Source: Cordilura impudica
Lineage: Eukaryota > Arthropoda > Insecta > Diptera > Scathophagidae
DNA length: 64,000 bases
Assembly (NCBI GenBank): GCA_963682025.1
Contig: OY821518.1
Span: forward strand, 149,323,081-149,387,080
Direction: 5' to 3'
Both the position numbers and the translations under genes were made by a program. The notes below the pieces were generated by a model that did no database searches, had not been told where the DNA came from, and worked only from the letters and a program-made list of their open reading frames with translations. Numbering within the stretch: the stretch's first letter is position 1; every line of letters starts with the position of its first letter. This document shows, piece by piece, positions 1 through 11,314 of the stretch.

Positions 1-363
1 TTAATTTTCTGATTTAAAATTTCAAAATCATGGCTGTCTGGAGTCCCAGCAACCCATTTCCATGCGCTACCAATAAAATCGATAGATCTTCTCCTTACGT
101 GTGGACTTAACCGATTAAGGAGTCCATTAATATCGGAGACTTGTTGTTTTAAAAACGGACGGAGCGGATGACTATATGTAATATTAGTGTTCAATGTAGA
201 TTCAATGTCCTGTGATAAAATTCTATATTGTTCTAAGTCGATAGAATGTATAACTTTAAAGGTGCCGTTCTGTTTTTTTGCGATCCCATTCTGAATGGTT
301 ATTAATCTCGCATTAGAGTAGTCAAGTATATTAAAATCCGCAAGGACGGTACCAATTAGTAAT
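1..363 (-). CDS. env: Errantivirus 1 env, N-terminal part (partial)
   Basis: An open reading frame runs from a polypyrimidine-CAG splice acceptor (364-366) to the left edge without a stop. The translation contains a basic RRRS stretch, then FIGSAWKWVAGTPD. That G-x-A-hydrophobic-x-hydrophobic-V-A-G-T-P-D block is the fusion-peptide-proximal signature of errantivirus/F-like envelope proteins, and the env of errantivirus 2 (50930-52350) has an equivalent block ending VAGTPDHDD. Env of this group is made from a spliced RNA, so the lack of a nearby ATG is expected. Only about 120 codons are visible; the C-terminal half and the transmembrane segment lie outside. Confidence 0.75.
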
Positions 364-405
364 CTGTAAAAAGAAGATAAATGGGATGTAAATAAAAAAA
401 AATTG

Positions 406-840
406 TCAATTTCTAATGTGACTCTTGTGAATAATGCGGCCACTTTCCGTAACTATAGTCGTATTACGGTTTTCTTTCACTATCTCTTCCTTAAACCGAT
501 TAGAAAGTTTTGTCCCTAATCTTTTATTTGTCCTAACGTTGACTAGCTGACCGGGTACGTATTCTTTAATTGGTTTTTTATTTTTATTATGGTAAGTCAA
601 GTCATTTTCCTGTTTGCGCTTTAGTCGGTCAACGTTGGATAATCTAGTTATCTCCATATCTTGGGGTGAAAAGTCAATCGTTCGACCAAAATAAAGATCT
701 ACAGGTTTCTTTTTTGTCGTTGAATGAATGGTATGGTTATATTCATTTACAGCTCTTTCCAAAAGTTCTTCGAAATTTCTAGATGTCCCATCATTTTTAA
801 GACATCTCATTATCTCCGCTAAGGTTGAATGGAAGCGTTC
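406..840 (-). pseudogene. pol: Errantivirus 1 integrase, C-terminal part
   Basis: This frame begins around the third catalytic residue of the integrase core (a NGQIERFHS-type block near 840-815) and continues through a region with NEYNHTIHSTT to a basic C-terminal domain that ends in HKSHIRN at the stop at 406. It is out of frame with the preceding core segment (840-1118), so one indel near 840-860 splits the core between the second Asp and the Glu. The stop lies 40 bp before the env splice acceptor, the normal spacing for pol and env in this group. Confidence 0.75.
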
Positions 841-1118
841 TATCTGTCCGTTCGCTTTGCTTCGATGAGATGGAGTGGAGTGGTGAAAACGTTTATTTTC
901 AAATCGTCTTTCATCATGAATAGGATTGAAGCTGAATTCAGAGAAGGTTCGTTGTCCATGACAATATTTTTCGGTACCCCATAAGAAAATAGTATTTCCC
1001 TAAGAGGTCTCCTAACATCTTCTGTCGATCGTCCCTTTAGTAATTTTGTCTGGACATACTTTGAAAATGTGTCAATCGATGTTAGTACCAATTTTTTTGT
1101 CTGTGGAAAAAATGTCAA
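840..1118 (-). pseudogene. pol: Errantivirus 1 integrase core fragment
   Basis: This covers the middle of the retroviral integrase core: DTFSKYVQ, then the second catalytic Asp in VMDNEPSLNS. The first Asp (HLDIFSTD) lies in the upstream frame 1072-2968 and the catalytic Glu in the downstream frame 406-840. Both junctions are therefore frameshifts and the D,D,E triad is split over three frames. The fragment overlaps its upstream neighbour by 47 bp in another frame, which places the first indel near 1072-1118. Confidence 0.75.
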
Positions 1119-2968
1119 GATGGACTGTGTGGCCAGGATGAGTTGGTATAGGTGTCTCTTTTAACTCAGGCATATTTGGGTGTCTGTCATACTTATTTTT
1201 CTTACAAGTCGAACATAGTTTTATGACCCTTTTAATTTTATTTGCCATTCCTGGAAAATAATATTTTTCCATGATTTGCAATCTGTTCTCTTTTTCGTTG
1301 CGATGAGGCCTATTATGTGTTTCCACAATTATATTTTCTTGATAGTTTTCTGACGTTATGTCATCAACTACCAATTGTGTAAATCGACATTTATAGCTTG
1401 AAAAGTGGTCTGGATAAATTGTTTGAATTTTCCCCATTATTGGTTCAGGAGTTTTTATACCATTAATAACGGACGGATTTAGATACTTTTTTAGAATTTC
1501 TGTAAGTTTTTGTTCATCATAGTTAGGTTCGCTTATAAGGTGTCGATGATAGCCTGGGAATATGATTTTAAATTGGTAAGTGGGTGTTTCACCTATGGAA
1601 AGAAAAATTTGGTTCTTAAATACGTTTATTGGGGTTTCCATGCTCGGAATAAGATCTTGTGGAGAGCTGTCACTGCTGTGCACCGTGCCTGATAAAGAAT
1701 TTATTCCAGTCGCTGGAGGTCTAGAAAGCGCGTCTGCTACTACATTACTTCTACCAGGTTTATAATTCATTTCATAATTGTATTCTTCTAAAATAGCTTT
1801 CCATCTTTTCATTTTACTATTATTATTTTTTGTGCTAAGTGCATATGTCAGCGGTTGATGATCTGTAAAGATGATAACTTTAGCTGACCCATACAAGTAA
1901 TTCCTAAGGTTTCCTAATGCCCATATTATAGCAAGCATTTCCTTTTCATTGGCTGCGTAATTTTCTTCTGCTTCTGACAGAGTTCTAGATATGAATGCTA
2001 TTGGCTGATCATCCTGACTTAAGACGGCTCCTAGTGCTACATTAGAAGCGCCAGTTGTCAATTGAAATTCTTTTTTAAAGTCTGGATATGCGAGAATTAC
2101 TTCTCTAGAAACTAAGGCATTTTTTAATGAATCGATGGCGTTTTTGGCTTCATTTTCCATTTGAATTTTCCTACGGTTTGATTCAGATTTGGAAATCGTA
2201 CCTGCATCTCCTCGCAATAATTTAGTTAAAGGTTTTGCTAAGTCTGCGTAACCTTTTATAAACCTTCTATAATATCCTGAAAGGCCTAGAAAGGACCGGA
2301 GCTCTTTAAGTGTGGTAGGATAAGCAAAATTTATTATTGCTTCGACCTTTTTGGGGTTTGCTTTTACTCCATTGTAAGAAACAATGAATCCCAAGAATTC
2401 TACCTCCTCTTTAAAGAATTTACACTTGTCCGACTGGACTTTCATATTAGCAGCATTAAGTGTTTCAAAAATGTCATTCAAGTGTTTAAAATGTGATTTT
2501 TCGTCTTTACTAAAGATAATTATATCGTCAATATAAACGTAGCATGTTTTGCCAATTTGTTCCCTGAGGATATCGTCCAGCGTCCTCTGAAATATGGACG
2601 GTGCGTTTTTCAACCCAAATGGGAGTCTTGTAAATTCATATTTACCATTATTAACTGAAAAAGCCGTTTTCTCTATATCCTCTTCTCTAAGAGGTATTTG
2701 ATGAAATCCACTCTTTAAGTCTATTACAGTAAAATATTTATTGCCTCCTAAATGTGAGAGAACTTCATTTATCTCGGGAATGGGATATCTATCTGGTATT
2801 GTAATCGAATTTAATTTTCTGAAATCTATGACCACTCTATATTTTTGTCTACCTGAAGCATCTTGTTTCTTTGATACAATCCATATAGGCGAGTTATAAG
2901 GCGAACGTGATGGTCTTATTATCCCATCTTTTAATAATTTATTAATTTCCTCTTCAACTACTCCCTTC
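1072..2968 (-). pseudogene. pol: Errantivirus 1 pol: reverse transcriptase, RNase H, integrase zinc domain
   Basis: About 630 codons of Ty3/gypsy-type pol. The RT has DGIIRPSRSPYNSP, LPFGLKNAPSIFQR and the catalytic YIDDIIIFS. RNase H follows, with AANEKEMLAIIWAL and FTDHQPL. Then come the chromodomain-less linker with NVVADALSRP, the H2C2 integrase zinc finger (HNRPHRN then CSTCKKNK) and the first core Asp in HLDIFSTD. Two defects stand out. The first catalytic Asp of RNase H, expected in T-D-A-S-N, is Gly here (codon at 2050-2052). The frame also ends soon after the first integrase Asp. The N-terminal end is cut by the BEL element; the missing codons resume in the same order at 13268. Confidence 0.88.
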
Positions 2969-2973
2969 ATGGC
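2969..2973. repeat. Target-site duplication of the BEL element, left copy
   Basis: ATGGC directly before the left LTR is repeated directly after the right LTR (13263-13267). Five base pairs is the usual duplication for BEL/Pao elements. Removing the element and one copy joins the two halves of the errantivirus pol frame. Confidence 0.93.
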
Positions 2974-3370
2974 TGTTTAAACATAAATACTTAATTTTGT
3001 ATATATTCTTCAATTTATAACATTTTTAAACGGTGAACCCTTTTTGGGTTAATAACTAGTTAAAATCTATTTAACTCCCCTTTTTAACATCTTTGTTAGG
3101 AGTTTTTACACAGATTCTAACTAGTAGAACCGTTAACGGTACTTGTAAACATTGTTTGTCACCCTCTTACATCCTTAACTCACAATAATTAGTCTAGTCT
3201 CTTTTCGGCTTTCTGCGACATCACTACGATAAACCGTCGATTTTTTTATATTATCACTTTGTACAAAGGTAATATATTTTAATAAATAAATTTGAGAACT
3301 TTTATCTCATTTTTAATTAATTGAAAAATTTGTTTTTTTATTTATATATTTGCGCATTTGACGGCAAACA
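2974..3370 (+). repeat. BEL left (5') LTR
   Basis: 397 bp, TG...CA ended, with short inverted termini TGTTT/AAACA. Nearly identical to 12864-13262. It should carry promoter and polyadenylation signals; AATAAA-like hexamers are present near 3290 but I cannot fix the R boundaries. Confidence 0.92.
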
Positions 3371-3373
3371 TTT

Positions 3374-3396
3374 TGGTCCTTCGTTGAACCGGATTC
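3374..3396 (+). other. BEL primer-binding site, tRNA-Tyr-like
   Basis: Three bases after the LTR the sequence reads TGGTCCTTCG, then after four extra bases ACCGGATTC. From memory, fly tRNA-Tyr ends ...GAATCCGGCTCGAAGGACCA, whose complement starts TGGTCCTTCG and goes on to GCCGGATTC. The first ten bases match fully. The primer identity is inference from recalled tRNA sequence. Confidence 0.5.
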
Positions 3397-4260
3397 CTGC
3401 AAAGTAAATCGGATTTTAAAAGTTTTTCTTCTTGCAGACTCCAACTTTAGCAAATTCATCCATCCTCCATCTTTTTAACAACAGCAGCAGCAAATTCAGC
3501 TTTAACAATATTTATTTATTTCTTCAAATTAAAAAAGGTACGTATAGTTCAATTTTAGTGTGAGCTGTAGTGAATTAAAATCGCGTATTTTTTTTATTAA
3601 CAAAATAAATTTCGGAAATAAAAAATTAATATTCATTTAAAAAATTATTTATTTGTTAATACTTTTTGATTTATTGCGATCGTCTTACAACCCTTCGAAA
3701 GTGTTAGTTTATACAGTACCTTTGTTTGACACTTTGTCATTCCTTTCATTTTTTGGTACAATTTTGATCAACAGTGCGTTTGTTTACATGGACGGACAGA
3801 TTTAATTTTTTCCTTATAAAAATTTTTTAAATCAATTTGTTTTCGGTATTAAAGTAAACTTTACACCGTGTAAAAATAAAGTGAGCGTTTAAATTATAAA
3901 GTGAATTTATCTCTTTAATTTTATTGTGAAAAACAAAAGCCGTCGGGTTTGTTAAAGTGATTATTTTTTAACACTTTACATATGTACATACACACAGTGT
4001 TTTTTTACTTATTGTTTTCTTTTGTGCTTTATTCGCGAGTAATACATTGTTTTTTTTTCCATACGCATCTCACAAGCTGTTTTATTTGAACAAACCATAG
4101 CTTTGTATGAATATAGTGTTGTTGTTGGTTTTTATTAAATTACATATTATCACCCTACTGTCCGTCATAGTCGGGACTTATTTAGTGTGTTTTTTAAATT
4201 TAATATTATTTTTAATATTTTTATGTCGGCATTTTTTTGTGAAATTCATTTAGGAACAAG

Positions 4261-5882
4261 TCTCGTTTAGGTGCACCACCCCGATTTTTTTTTTTTTTTT
4301 TTGGAAATAGGGGTATTTGAGGTGATTTAGAAAAAAAAATTTTTTTTTGGCGGAAACCCATATTTTCCGAGTTATGGACCTCCAAAGTTTTGACATTGAT
4401 TTCGATATAACTTGAATAATTCTTATCGGATTTGAGCAATATATGTATCATTTGAAAGCTTATTAAATTGCCTTTATTTCAAAGTAAAAGAGTTGGAAAT
4501 CCTTTAACCCATTGTGAACCTATTCAAGATTGTGCATTTTTGGTAAAGAGTTTTTTGTGAAAAGCTGTAATTATCAGACGAAATTACGTATATAAGGTAT
4601 GTATTTGCACATTTACAATAAAAGTAGGGATCACAAGCTATTTTTTGGTGTCTATTATGACTTTTTGACTCTTAATTGTTGTTGTTTTTTTGAAGTGTTA
4701 ATATTGATTTGGGGGTTATGAAAATCGCGTGATTTTTAAAACAACATTTTCATAATAGGACGGAGAAGAAATGAGGGTATGCTTTAATAGCATGTGAGAT
4801 AAGGCCATGATGGCTTTATCTTGTCTTATGTCTTCCCGGAGACACTAAAGTTAAGTATTGAAATTTGGCTTCGCATACTAAAGTTTTTCTGCGTGGCGGC
4901 CTGCGGCCGAGCTTAAGGGTTTTCTCCTCCAGTAGGACACGGCAGGTGGCTTCGCTGAATAAAGTTTTTCTGCGTACGTCACAAGGGAATTTCCCAACAA
5001 AATTTTCATAATAGGGCGGAGAAGAAATGAGGGGATGCTTTAATACCATGTGAGATAAGGCCATGATAGCTTTATCTTGTCTTATGTCTTCCCGGAGACA
5101 CTAAAGTTAAGTATTGAAATCTGGCTTTGCATACAAAAGTTTTTCTGCGTGGCGGCCTGCGGCCGCGCTTAAGGGTTTTCTCCTCCAGTAGGACACGGCA
5201 GGTGGCTTCGCTGAATAAAGTTTTTCTGCGTACGTCACAAGGGAATTTTCCAACAAAATTTTCATAATAGTCTCATTAAAAGTCAATAATATCTTCGGTC
5301 CTGGAGGGGTTAAGAGGACAAAATATGTATGTAGCAAAAAAAATTTCAATTTCTAGTTAGAATTGTAAAATCGAATTTTGTAAGAAATTGTTGTTTTTAG
5401 TGTTATGGTTTTTTGTTATTTGTGCAATAAAAAATACAAAGTCGTACCCCTAATATCTCCGGATCACAAAGGGTTAAAAGGTCAAACAATATCTTAAATA
5501 AAAGCTGTTAATCCTATGAATGTACTAATTAACATATATTTTGTTGTTGTGATAGCGTTTTATTGAAATAAAATGAATTATTTACAAAAAACTGCATCCT
5601 AAAAAGAAAGAAAATTATTTTGGTCCATAATGGGTTAATGGATTTCGAACTTTTTGATATCAAATTAAAGGTACTTCAATAAGCTTTCATATGATATATA
5701 TATTGCTAAAGTCCGATTGGAATTGTTCAAGTTATATCGAAATCAATGTCAAAACTTTGGAGGTCTATAACTCGGGAAATATGGGGTTCCGCCAAAAAAA
5801 AAATATTTTGCTGGAATCGCATTAAGAAGTGGACCGAGTGGTGAAAATTTGGAACGGATCGGAGAGGTGCACCTAAACGAGA
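4261..5882. mobile_element. Long-terminal-inverted-repeat (foldback-like) element in the BEL leader
   Basis: The ends are inverted copies starting TCTCGTTTAGGTGCACC (4261) and ending GGTGCACCTAAACGAGA (5882). Inverted similarity continues about 260 bp inward (4261-4520 against 5622-5882), including the stretch ending in TAACCCAT, with a divergent segment near the tips. CAAG lies directly outside both ends (4257-4260, 5883-5886), a possible 4-bp target duplication. There is no transposase. The core is two 256-bp tandem copies (4746-5257). It is probably a non-autonomous DNA element; I do not recognise the superfamily. Confidence 0.7.
4746..5270. repeat. Two tandem 256-bp repeats plus a 13-bp start of a third
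   Basis: ATTTTCATAATAG recurs at 4746, 5002 and 5258, exactly 256 bp apart. The two full units are nearly identical and carry a GC-rich patch (GGCGGCCTGCGGCCG) that is unlike the surrounding AT-rich DNA. The third start breaks off after 13 bp, as expected if unequal exchange or slippage created the array. Confidence 0.88.
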
Positions 5883-6000
5883 CAAGCCTTCATTTACGAA
5901 TTTAAAGTTGATAAATATTTTTCGTGGATTTTCGGAAATTTTCGTTTGTTTAATTTTATTTGATTTTTATAAATTTTTTTTTAAATTTATTTAATAAAAA

Positions 6001-8693
6001 ATGCCTGAAACCGCGTTGGATATTTTCATTGAAGATTCGGATGCTCTCGTTAAATATGAAGCGAGATTTAATGATATACGCGAAAACTTCATTCGGTTTT
6101 CAATCTTGAGATAAGAGGGAAGGAAGTAAACTTGTTATGGGAACAAGCAAAACCTTCTTATCGCGCTTGTCTGAGTTATTTAAAAAATGCGAACGATACC
6201 GAACCTGACGATATTGACGCCGCGGAGGCAAAATACGAAGCCAGTTTTAACGCGTTCGTTAATTGTTTATCGCGTATTAATGAAAAATTACGTAATTTGG
6301 AAGCATCTTCTAAGCTTCACGAGCAGCCGCCGGCTGTTAATGTCAATTCGACTGACAATTTTTGCCATAATTTAACTCTTCCACCTTGTGACACTGACAT
6401 TTTTGAGGGTGATTATTTGTCTTGGCCCACTTTTAGGGATCTTTTTACCGCGGTCTACGTTAATAACTCCCGTCTTAGCAACATCGAACGCTTATGCCAT
6501 TTGGTTCGTAAAACCAGTGGTGAGGCGCGGGAAATAGTGTCGAAATGCCCTCTTACCAATCAAGGGTTTGATGTGGCATGGAAAAATTTAAGGGAAGCGT
6601 ATGATAATCCTCGTATGCTTGTCAATAATCAACTCAAAACACTTTTCGGGCTTCCTTTACTTGATAAGGAAACCAGTGTTGGGTTGAAATCTTTACAGCG
6701 CGGTATTAATGGTTGCCTTACAGCTATGTCTACTTATGACATTTCGACAAATAGCTGGGATCCGATATTAGTGTTTTTATGTATTCAACGGTTACCGACC
6801 AATGTTGTTAATCTTTGGGAGCAGAGTATAAAAGACAAGTCGGCCTTGTCTCTCTGGAAAGATTTGGATCAATTTCTGACGGAAAGATCACAAACATTGG
6901 ACTGTCTTCGGGACTTGAGAAGTTCAGAACCTCCCAAACGGTCGACAGATCATAAAGTTAAAGCGCATCATACAAATGCTGCTTCCTCTTCTTCTTCGAA
7001 TGCAAATTGCATTTTGTGCAAAAACCAGGTGCATTTCTTACGATCTTGTCATCGTTTTAAAAGTCTATCTGTTTCCGACAGATATTCTACCGTGAAAAAA
7101 TTTCATTGTTGTGTCAATTGCCTATCAAAGACACATGAAGCGAAAAATTGTAGTAGCACACATAATTGTTCGATTTGTAATAAACGTCATCATACAATGC
7201 TACATCGTGAGTTGCCACAGTCTGACAGCTCAGCTAGGGAAAACAATTCAAATTTCGGTGCGAATTCGGCTACGACCTCTCGACTGACCAACGCCTTACC
7301 TACGAATTCTTTCCCCTCTACTTCAAATGGTCATAATAGTGCTCCTTTAAATCGCCAGGTATTTCATACCTCGGAAAATAGGACCGTGCTTTTAGGGACA
7401 GCAATGGTGAATCTCGTTCATCAGGGTATTACGTACCCAGCCCGGGCACTTATTGACCCGGCTTCTGAAGCGTCGTTTATTTCTGAACGGCTTCAAAATC
7501 GCCTGAAACTTTCGACGCATTCTACGAATGCTCAAATTTCAGGTGTGAATCAGGCTGCCTCTGCTACTTCACGGAAAATTTGTCCTATTAAAATTGGGTC
7601 TCCTATAGACTCATCATTTATATTGGAAACTATGGCACTCGTTTTACCAAATATATCGGGTAACTTGCCATCCTTTATAGTTCCTTCGTTTATTAAGGAA
7701 AAATTGCCAAACCTTCGGTTAGCTGATATCAACTTTTATGATAGCAGACCTGTCGATCTGTTATTAGGTGCTGACTTGTATCCGAAAATTTTGTTAGGAG
7801 AAATTCGTCGAGATCTTTTGGGTTCATTATTAGCTCAAAATACGATATTTGGTTGGATTATTACTGGTCCAATATACAAACCCCAAGTTCAAGTCTATTC
7901 TACTAAGGTAGAATTTTCGGAGGAAGATTGCCTGAATAGAAATCTTCTTAGATTTTGGGAACTGGAGGAGAATCCTAAAAAGAAAATATTATCTACTTCT
8001 GATAAAATTTGTGAGGAGAATTTTAAGAAAACTACGCGTCGCGGTTCAGATGGTCGTTATATTGTGACCCTGCCTTTTAAAACTGAATTCCCTCAACATT
8101 TGAATTTAGGTATATCTCGTACGAATGTGCTGAAACAATTTTACAGAACTGAAAATGCCCTCCTACGAAAACCTGAAATTAAGGAAATGTATGATAGCGT
8201 CGTTAGGGAATATTTAGACCTAGATCATATGAAACTTGTTTCAACGCCACCCACAGCAACTACTTTTGCATGCTATCTACCTCATCACCCAGTCGTTAAA
8301 CCCGAACGAAAGACAACAAAATTACGAGTCGTTTTCAACGCTTCGAATAAAACTTCGAACGGTAATAGTCTTAACAACTGCCTTTATGTCGGACCTACCT
8401 TACAGGCTGACTTAGTCCTCTTGATTTTAAGATGGAGACTTTTTAGATTTGTTTTCAATTGCGACATCACGCAAATGTATAGACAGATAAGGGTTGATTC
8501 TTCTCATACTCCATTTCAACGCATCTTGTTTAGAGATTCTCCGACGGAGGACGTTAAGGACTATGAGTTGCAAACAGTGACGTTTGGCGTTAATTGCGCT
8601 CCTTATCTTGCCATTCGGACATTGCTACAATTAGCGGACGATTCTGAAGCTGAATACCCTTTAGCATCACACATTTTACGAAAGTGTATGTAG
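6001..8693 (+). pseudogene. gag-pol: BEL gag-protease-RT N-terminal part (frameshift near 6090, stop at 8691)
   Basis: The likely start is ATG 6001, which opens MPETALDIFIED. After about 30 codons the reading moves to another frame (open from 6075) and then stays open to TAG 8691-8693. Visible parts: a gag region up to about 6990; zinc knuckles (CILCKNQVHFLRSCH, CCVNCLSKTHEAKNC, CSICNKRHH) at about 7004-7200; an aspartic protease with ALIDPASEASFISE at about 7446, a D-P-A variant of the usual D-S/T-G, and a DLLLGADL block; and RT N-terminal blocks with LRVVFNAS, FNCDITQMYRQIR and VTFGVNCAPYLA. The stop replaces the Tyr codon of the RT catalytic Y-V-D-D box: the next codons read V-D-D. Confidence 0.9.
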
Positions 8694-9815
8694 GTTGACG
8701 ACGTTTTGACAGGGACTCACGACATTTCAACTGCTTTGATCGCTCGTGATCAGCTTATAGCGGCTTTGTCTTCTGCTAAATTTGAACTACGGAAATGGAC
8801 ATCTAACGAACGGACAATTTTGGACAGATTTCCTCCTGATCATTTAGTCGACGCTAAACTTTTAACGTTTGTGGAATCTAGTAGTTCTAAGACTTTGGGC
8901 ATTCAATGGAACGCTCAACTGGACTCCTTTTATTTTAGTGTAAATCCTATTGCACATAAATCGAGCCATACTAAAAGGGAAGTTTTATCTACGATCGTGA
9001 AGTTATTTGACCCTGTAGGTTGGTTAGGTCCAGTTGTTGTTGTTGCAAAGATGATTATGCAAAAAGTTTGGTTGGATAATATCAACTGGGATGATTCTCT
9101 TCCACTTTCAACGGAAAGCGAGTGGCAAAAGTTTGTGACTTCATATCATAAAGTCAACAGTATACAAATTCCGCGCTGGGTTCATTATACACCTGATTCG
9201 TCCGTTGAACTTCATGTCTTTTCTGATGCCTCGGAAAAGGCATACGCGGGGGTGATTTATATTCGCATCGAAACCTCCAGCGGCGAAATTTATACCCACT
9301 TGTTATCTTGTAAGACGAAAGTGTCACCTATAAAGTTGATTTCAATTCCGAGGCTTGAACTTTGCGGAGCAGTTTTGGCTTCAGAACTTTTGAAGACAGT
9401 GCTTAGCGAAATCGATATACGACTTAACCAGGTTTATTGTTGGACTGATTCTACGATAGTCCTTTCGTGGTTAAAAAGGGACCCTTGTTCTTGGACCACC
9501 TTCGTTGCGAATAGGGTGTGTAGAATTCAAGAAAATGTAGGCAAGCATAATTGGTACCATGTTCGATCTGAGGACAATCCTGCCGATTTGGGTAGTCGTG
9601 GTATCTCTTCCTCGGAGCTTGCAGAAAATGACCTTTGGTGGCATGGGCCAAACTGGCTTCGTCAGAAAAAGACAAAATGGAATATCACTGATCTCTCTAC
9701 TCTTGATACTGATATTGAAGGTCATCGTGTAAAGACCCATGCTTCGTTCTTTACTGACTCAAAAGGAAAGGATATATATGTTGATATTCTTGACGATTTT
9801 TCGAGCGCTTCGCGT
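8694..9815 (+). pseudogene. pol: BEL pol: RT C-terminal part and RNase H
   Basis: In the same frame as 6132-8693, so a single stop separates them. It opens with the VDD of the RT active site, continues through the RT thumb/connection (REVLSTIVKLFDPVGWLGP) and an RNase H with HVFSDASEKAYAGVIY, IPRLELCGAVL and CWTDSTIVLSWL, then PADLGSRG. At about 9805-9815 the frame shifts: the current frame ends in a stop at 9843-9845 and the integrase frame takes over. Confidence 0.87.
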
Positions 9816-11265
9816 TTTTTCATACATTTTTCGTTTTTTCTATAATAGTCATCCAAATCATAAATCAGGTCGTCATTTATATAAGGATCATACTCTGTCT
9901 AGTTGTGAGATTAGAAAAGCTAAATTACGTTTAGCCATCGTAGCTCAAAAGTATCATTTTGCGAATGAGTACAAATGTTTGATAGAGAAAAAACCGTTAT
10001 GTTCGACAAGTTTTCTGATTCCTTTGAATCCATTTATTGATGAGGAGGGTGTTATAAGGTTAAATGGTCGGTTGGTTAAGTCCCCATCTTTATCTCATAC
10101 TGAACAGCATCCAATTGTTTTACCATATTCTAGCAGATTTACTATACTTTTGACTGAATTTGTTCATCTAATTTCCATTCACGGTGGAAATAACTTAATG
10201 TTGCGAATACTTCGCATCGAATATTGGGTACCACGTTTAAAATCGAAAATTCGTGGAGTCATTGGTCGTTGCAAACGGTGCCTAATTGACAAAAGACGGT
10301 CATGTAGTCAGATTATGGCGGCACTCCCCCCTGAAAGAACTGCTCTTGATAGGCCCTTTACTACAACTGGCGTTGACTTTGCAGGCCCTTTTGATATTAA
10401 GAGTTTTACTGGCAGGGCTTGTAAGATTACTAAAGGCTACGTTTGTGTTTTTGTATGCTTTTCTACGAAAGCCATTCATTTAGAAGCGACTTCAGACTTA
10501 TCTTCGGCTACATTTTTATCGGCGTTTCATCGATTTATATCGCGACGGGGATGTCCAAGTACTATTTTCTCCGATAATGGTACAAATTTTGTGGGCGCGT
10601 CGCGTGAATTGGAAAAAGATTTTCGAAATTTTCTTCGGGAATGCCAGACCACCATATGTTCTACATATGGTATCCAAGGTCTTACATGGCGTTTCATCCC
10701 TGCAGGTGCTCCTCATATGAGTGGCCTATGGGAAGCCGGGGTAAAAAGTTTTAAGATTCATTTTCGAAAAGAAACGCAATCTTATAAATATACGTTTGAG
10801 GAACTTTCGACGGTTCTTACGAGAATAGAAGCGTGCCTTAATTCGCGTCCGCTCTGTCCTATGACCGATAATCCTCAGGAACCGGTTGCGTTGACCCCTG
10901 GTCATTTTTTAATTGGCTCGCCAATACTTGCTCCCCCGGAACCAAAAATTGATGAATCGCCTATAAGTTTATTAAATCGGTTTAGAAAAATGAAGGCAAT
11001 TTCTCAGCATTTCTGCCAACGGTGGAAAGAGGAATATTTAATGACCTTGCATAAACGTTTTAAATGGCAACACCCGAATCGTAATATTCAAGAAAATGAT
11101 TTAGTCGTAATTCGTCATGAACAATTACCTCCAACTTCATGGAGATTAGGTATTATCGTAAAACTTTACCCAGGTAGTGACGGACATGTAAGGGTGGTAG
11201 ACGTACGTACTGCGAATGGAATTGTAAGACGACACATCGCAAAGCTGGTCCTTTTGACCGCCTAA
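9803..11265 (+). CDS. pol: BEL pol: integrase and C-terminal domain
   Basis: An open frame through the H2C2 zinc domain (HLISIHGG then CKRCLIDKRR), the integrase core with Asp in TTGVDFAGPF, Asp in FSDNGTNFVGA and Glu in LWEAGVKSFK (near 10730), and the C-terminal domain typical of BEL integrases (WKEEYLMTLHKRFKW, then PPTSWRLGIIVKLYPG and VRVVDV). The core triad looks intact. It is disconnected from upstream pol by the frameshift near 9810. It ends at 11265, 49 bp before the second ORF. Confidence 0.87.
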
Positions 11266-11314
11266 GAATATTAATTTTCTTCTTCGTCGTTAACCTACGT
11301 TATTTCTTAGAATT

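Larger units (their letters stand above)
3371..6000 (+). other. BEL 5' leader, non-coding
   Basis: An unusually long leader between PBS and gag. Positions 3397-4256 and 5887-6000 are AT-rich with many T runs, and I see no ORF or clear structure in them. Positions 4261-5882 are a separate long-inverted-repeat element. Without that insert the leader would be about 1 kb. Confidence 0.6.

Noticed and set aside
4816..5349. Two ORFs of about 80 aa in the 256-bp repeats
   Set aside because: They track the tandem repeat, match no domain and are not conserved between the two units in frame.
7550..7732. Antisense ORF in the BEL protease
   Set aside because: Shadow of the sense frame, with no independent support.
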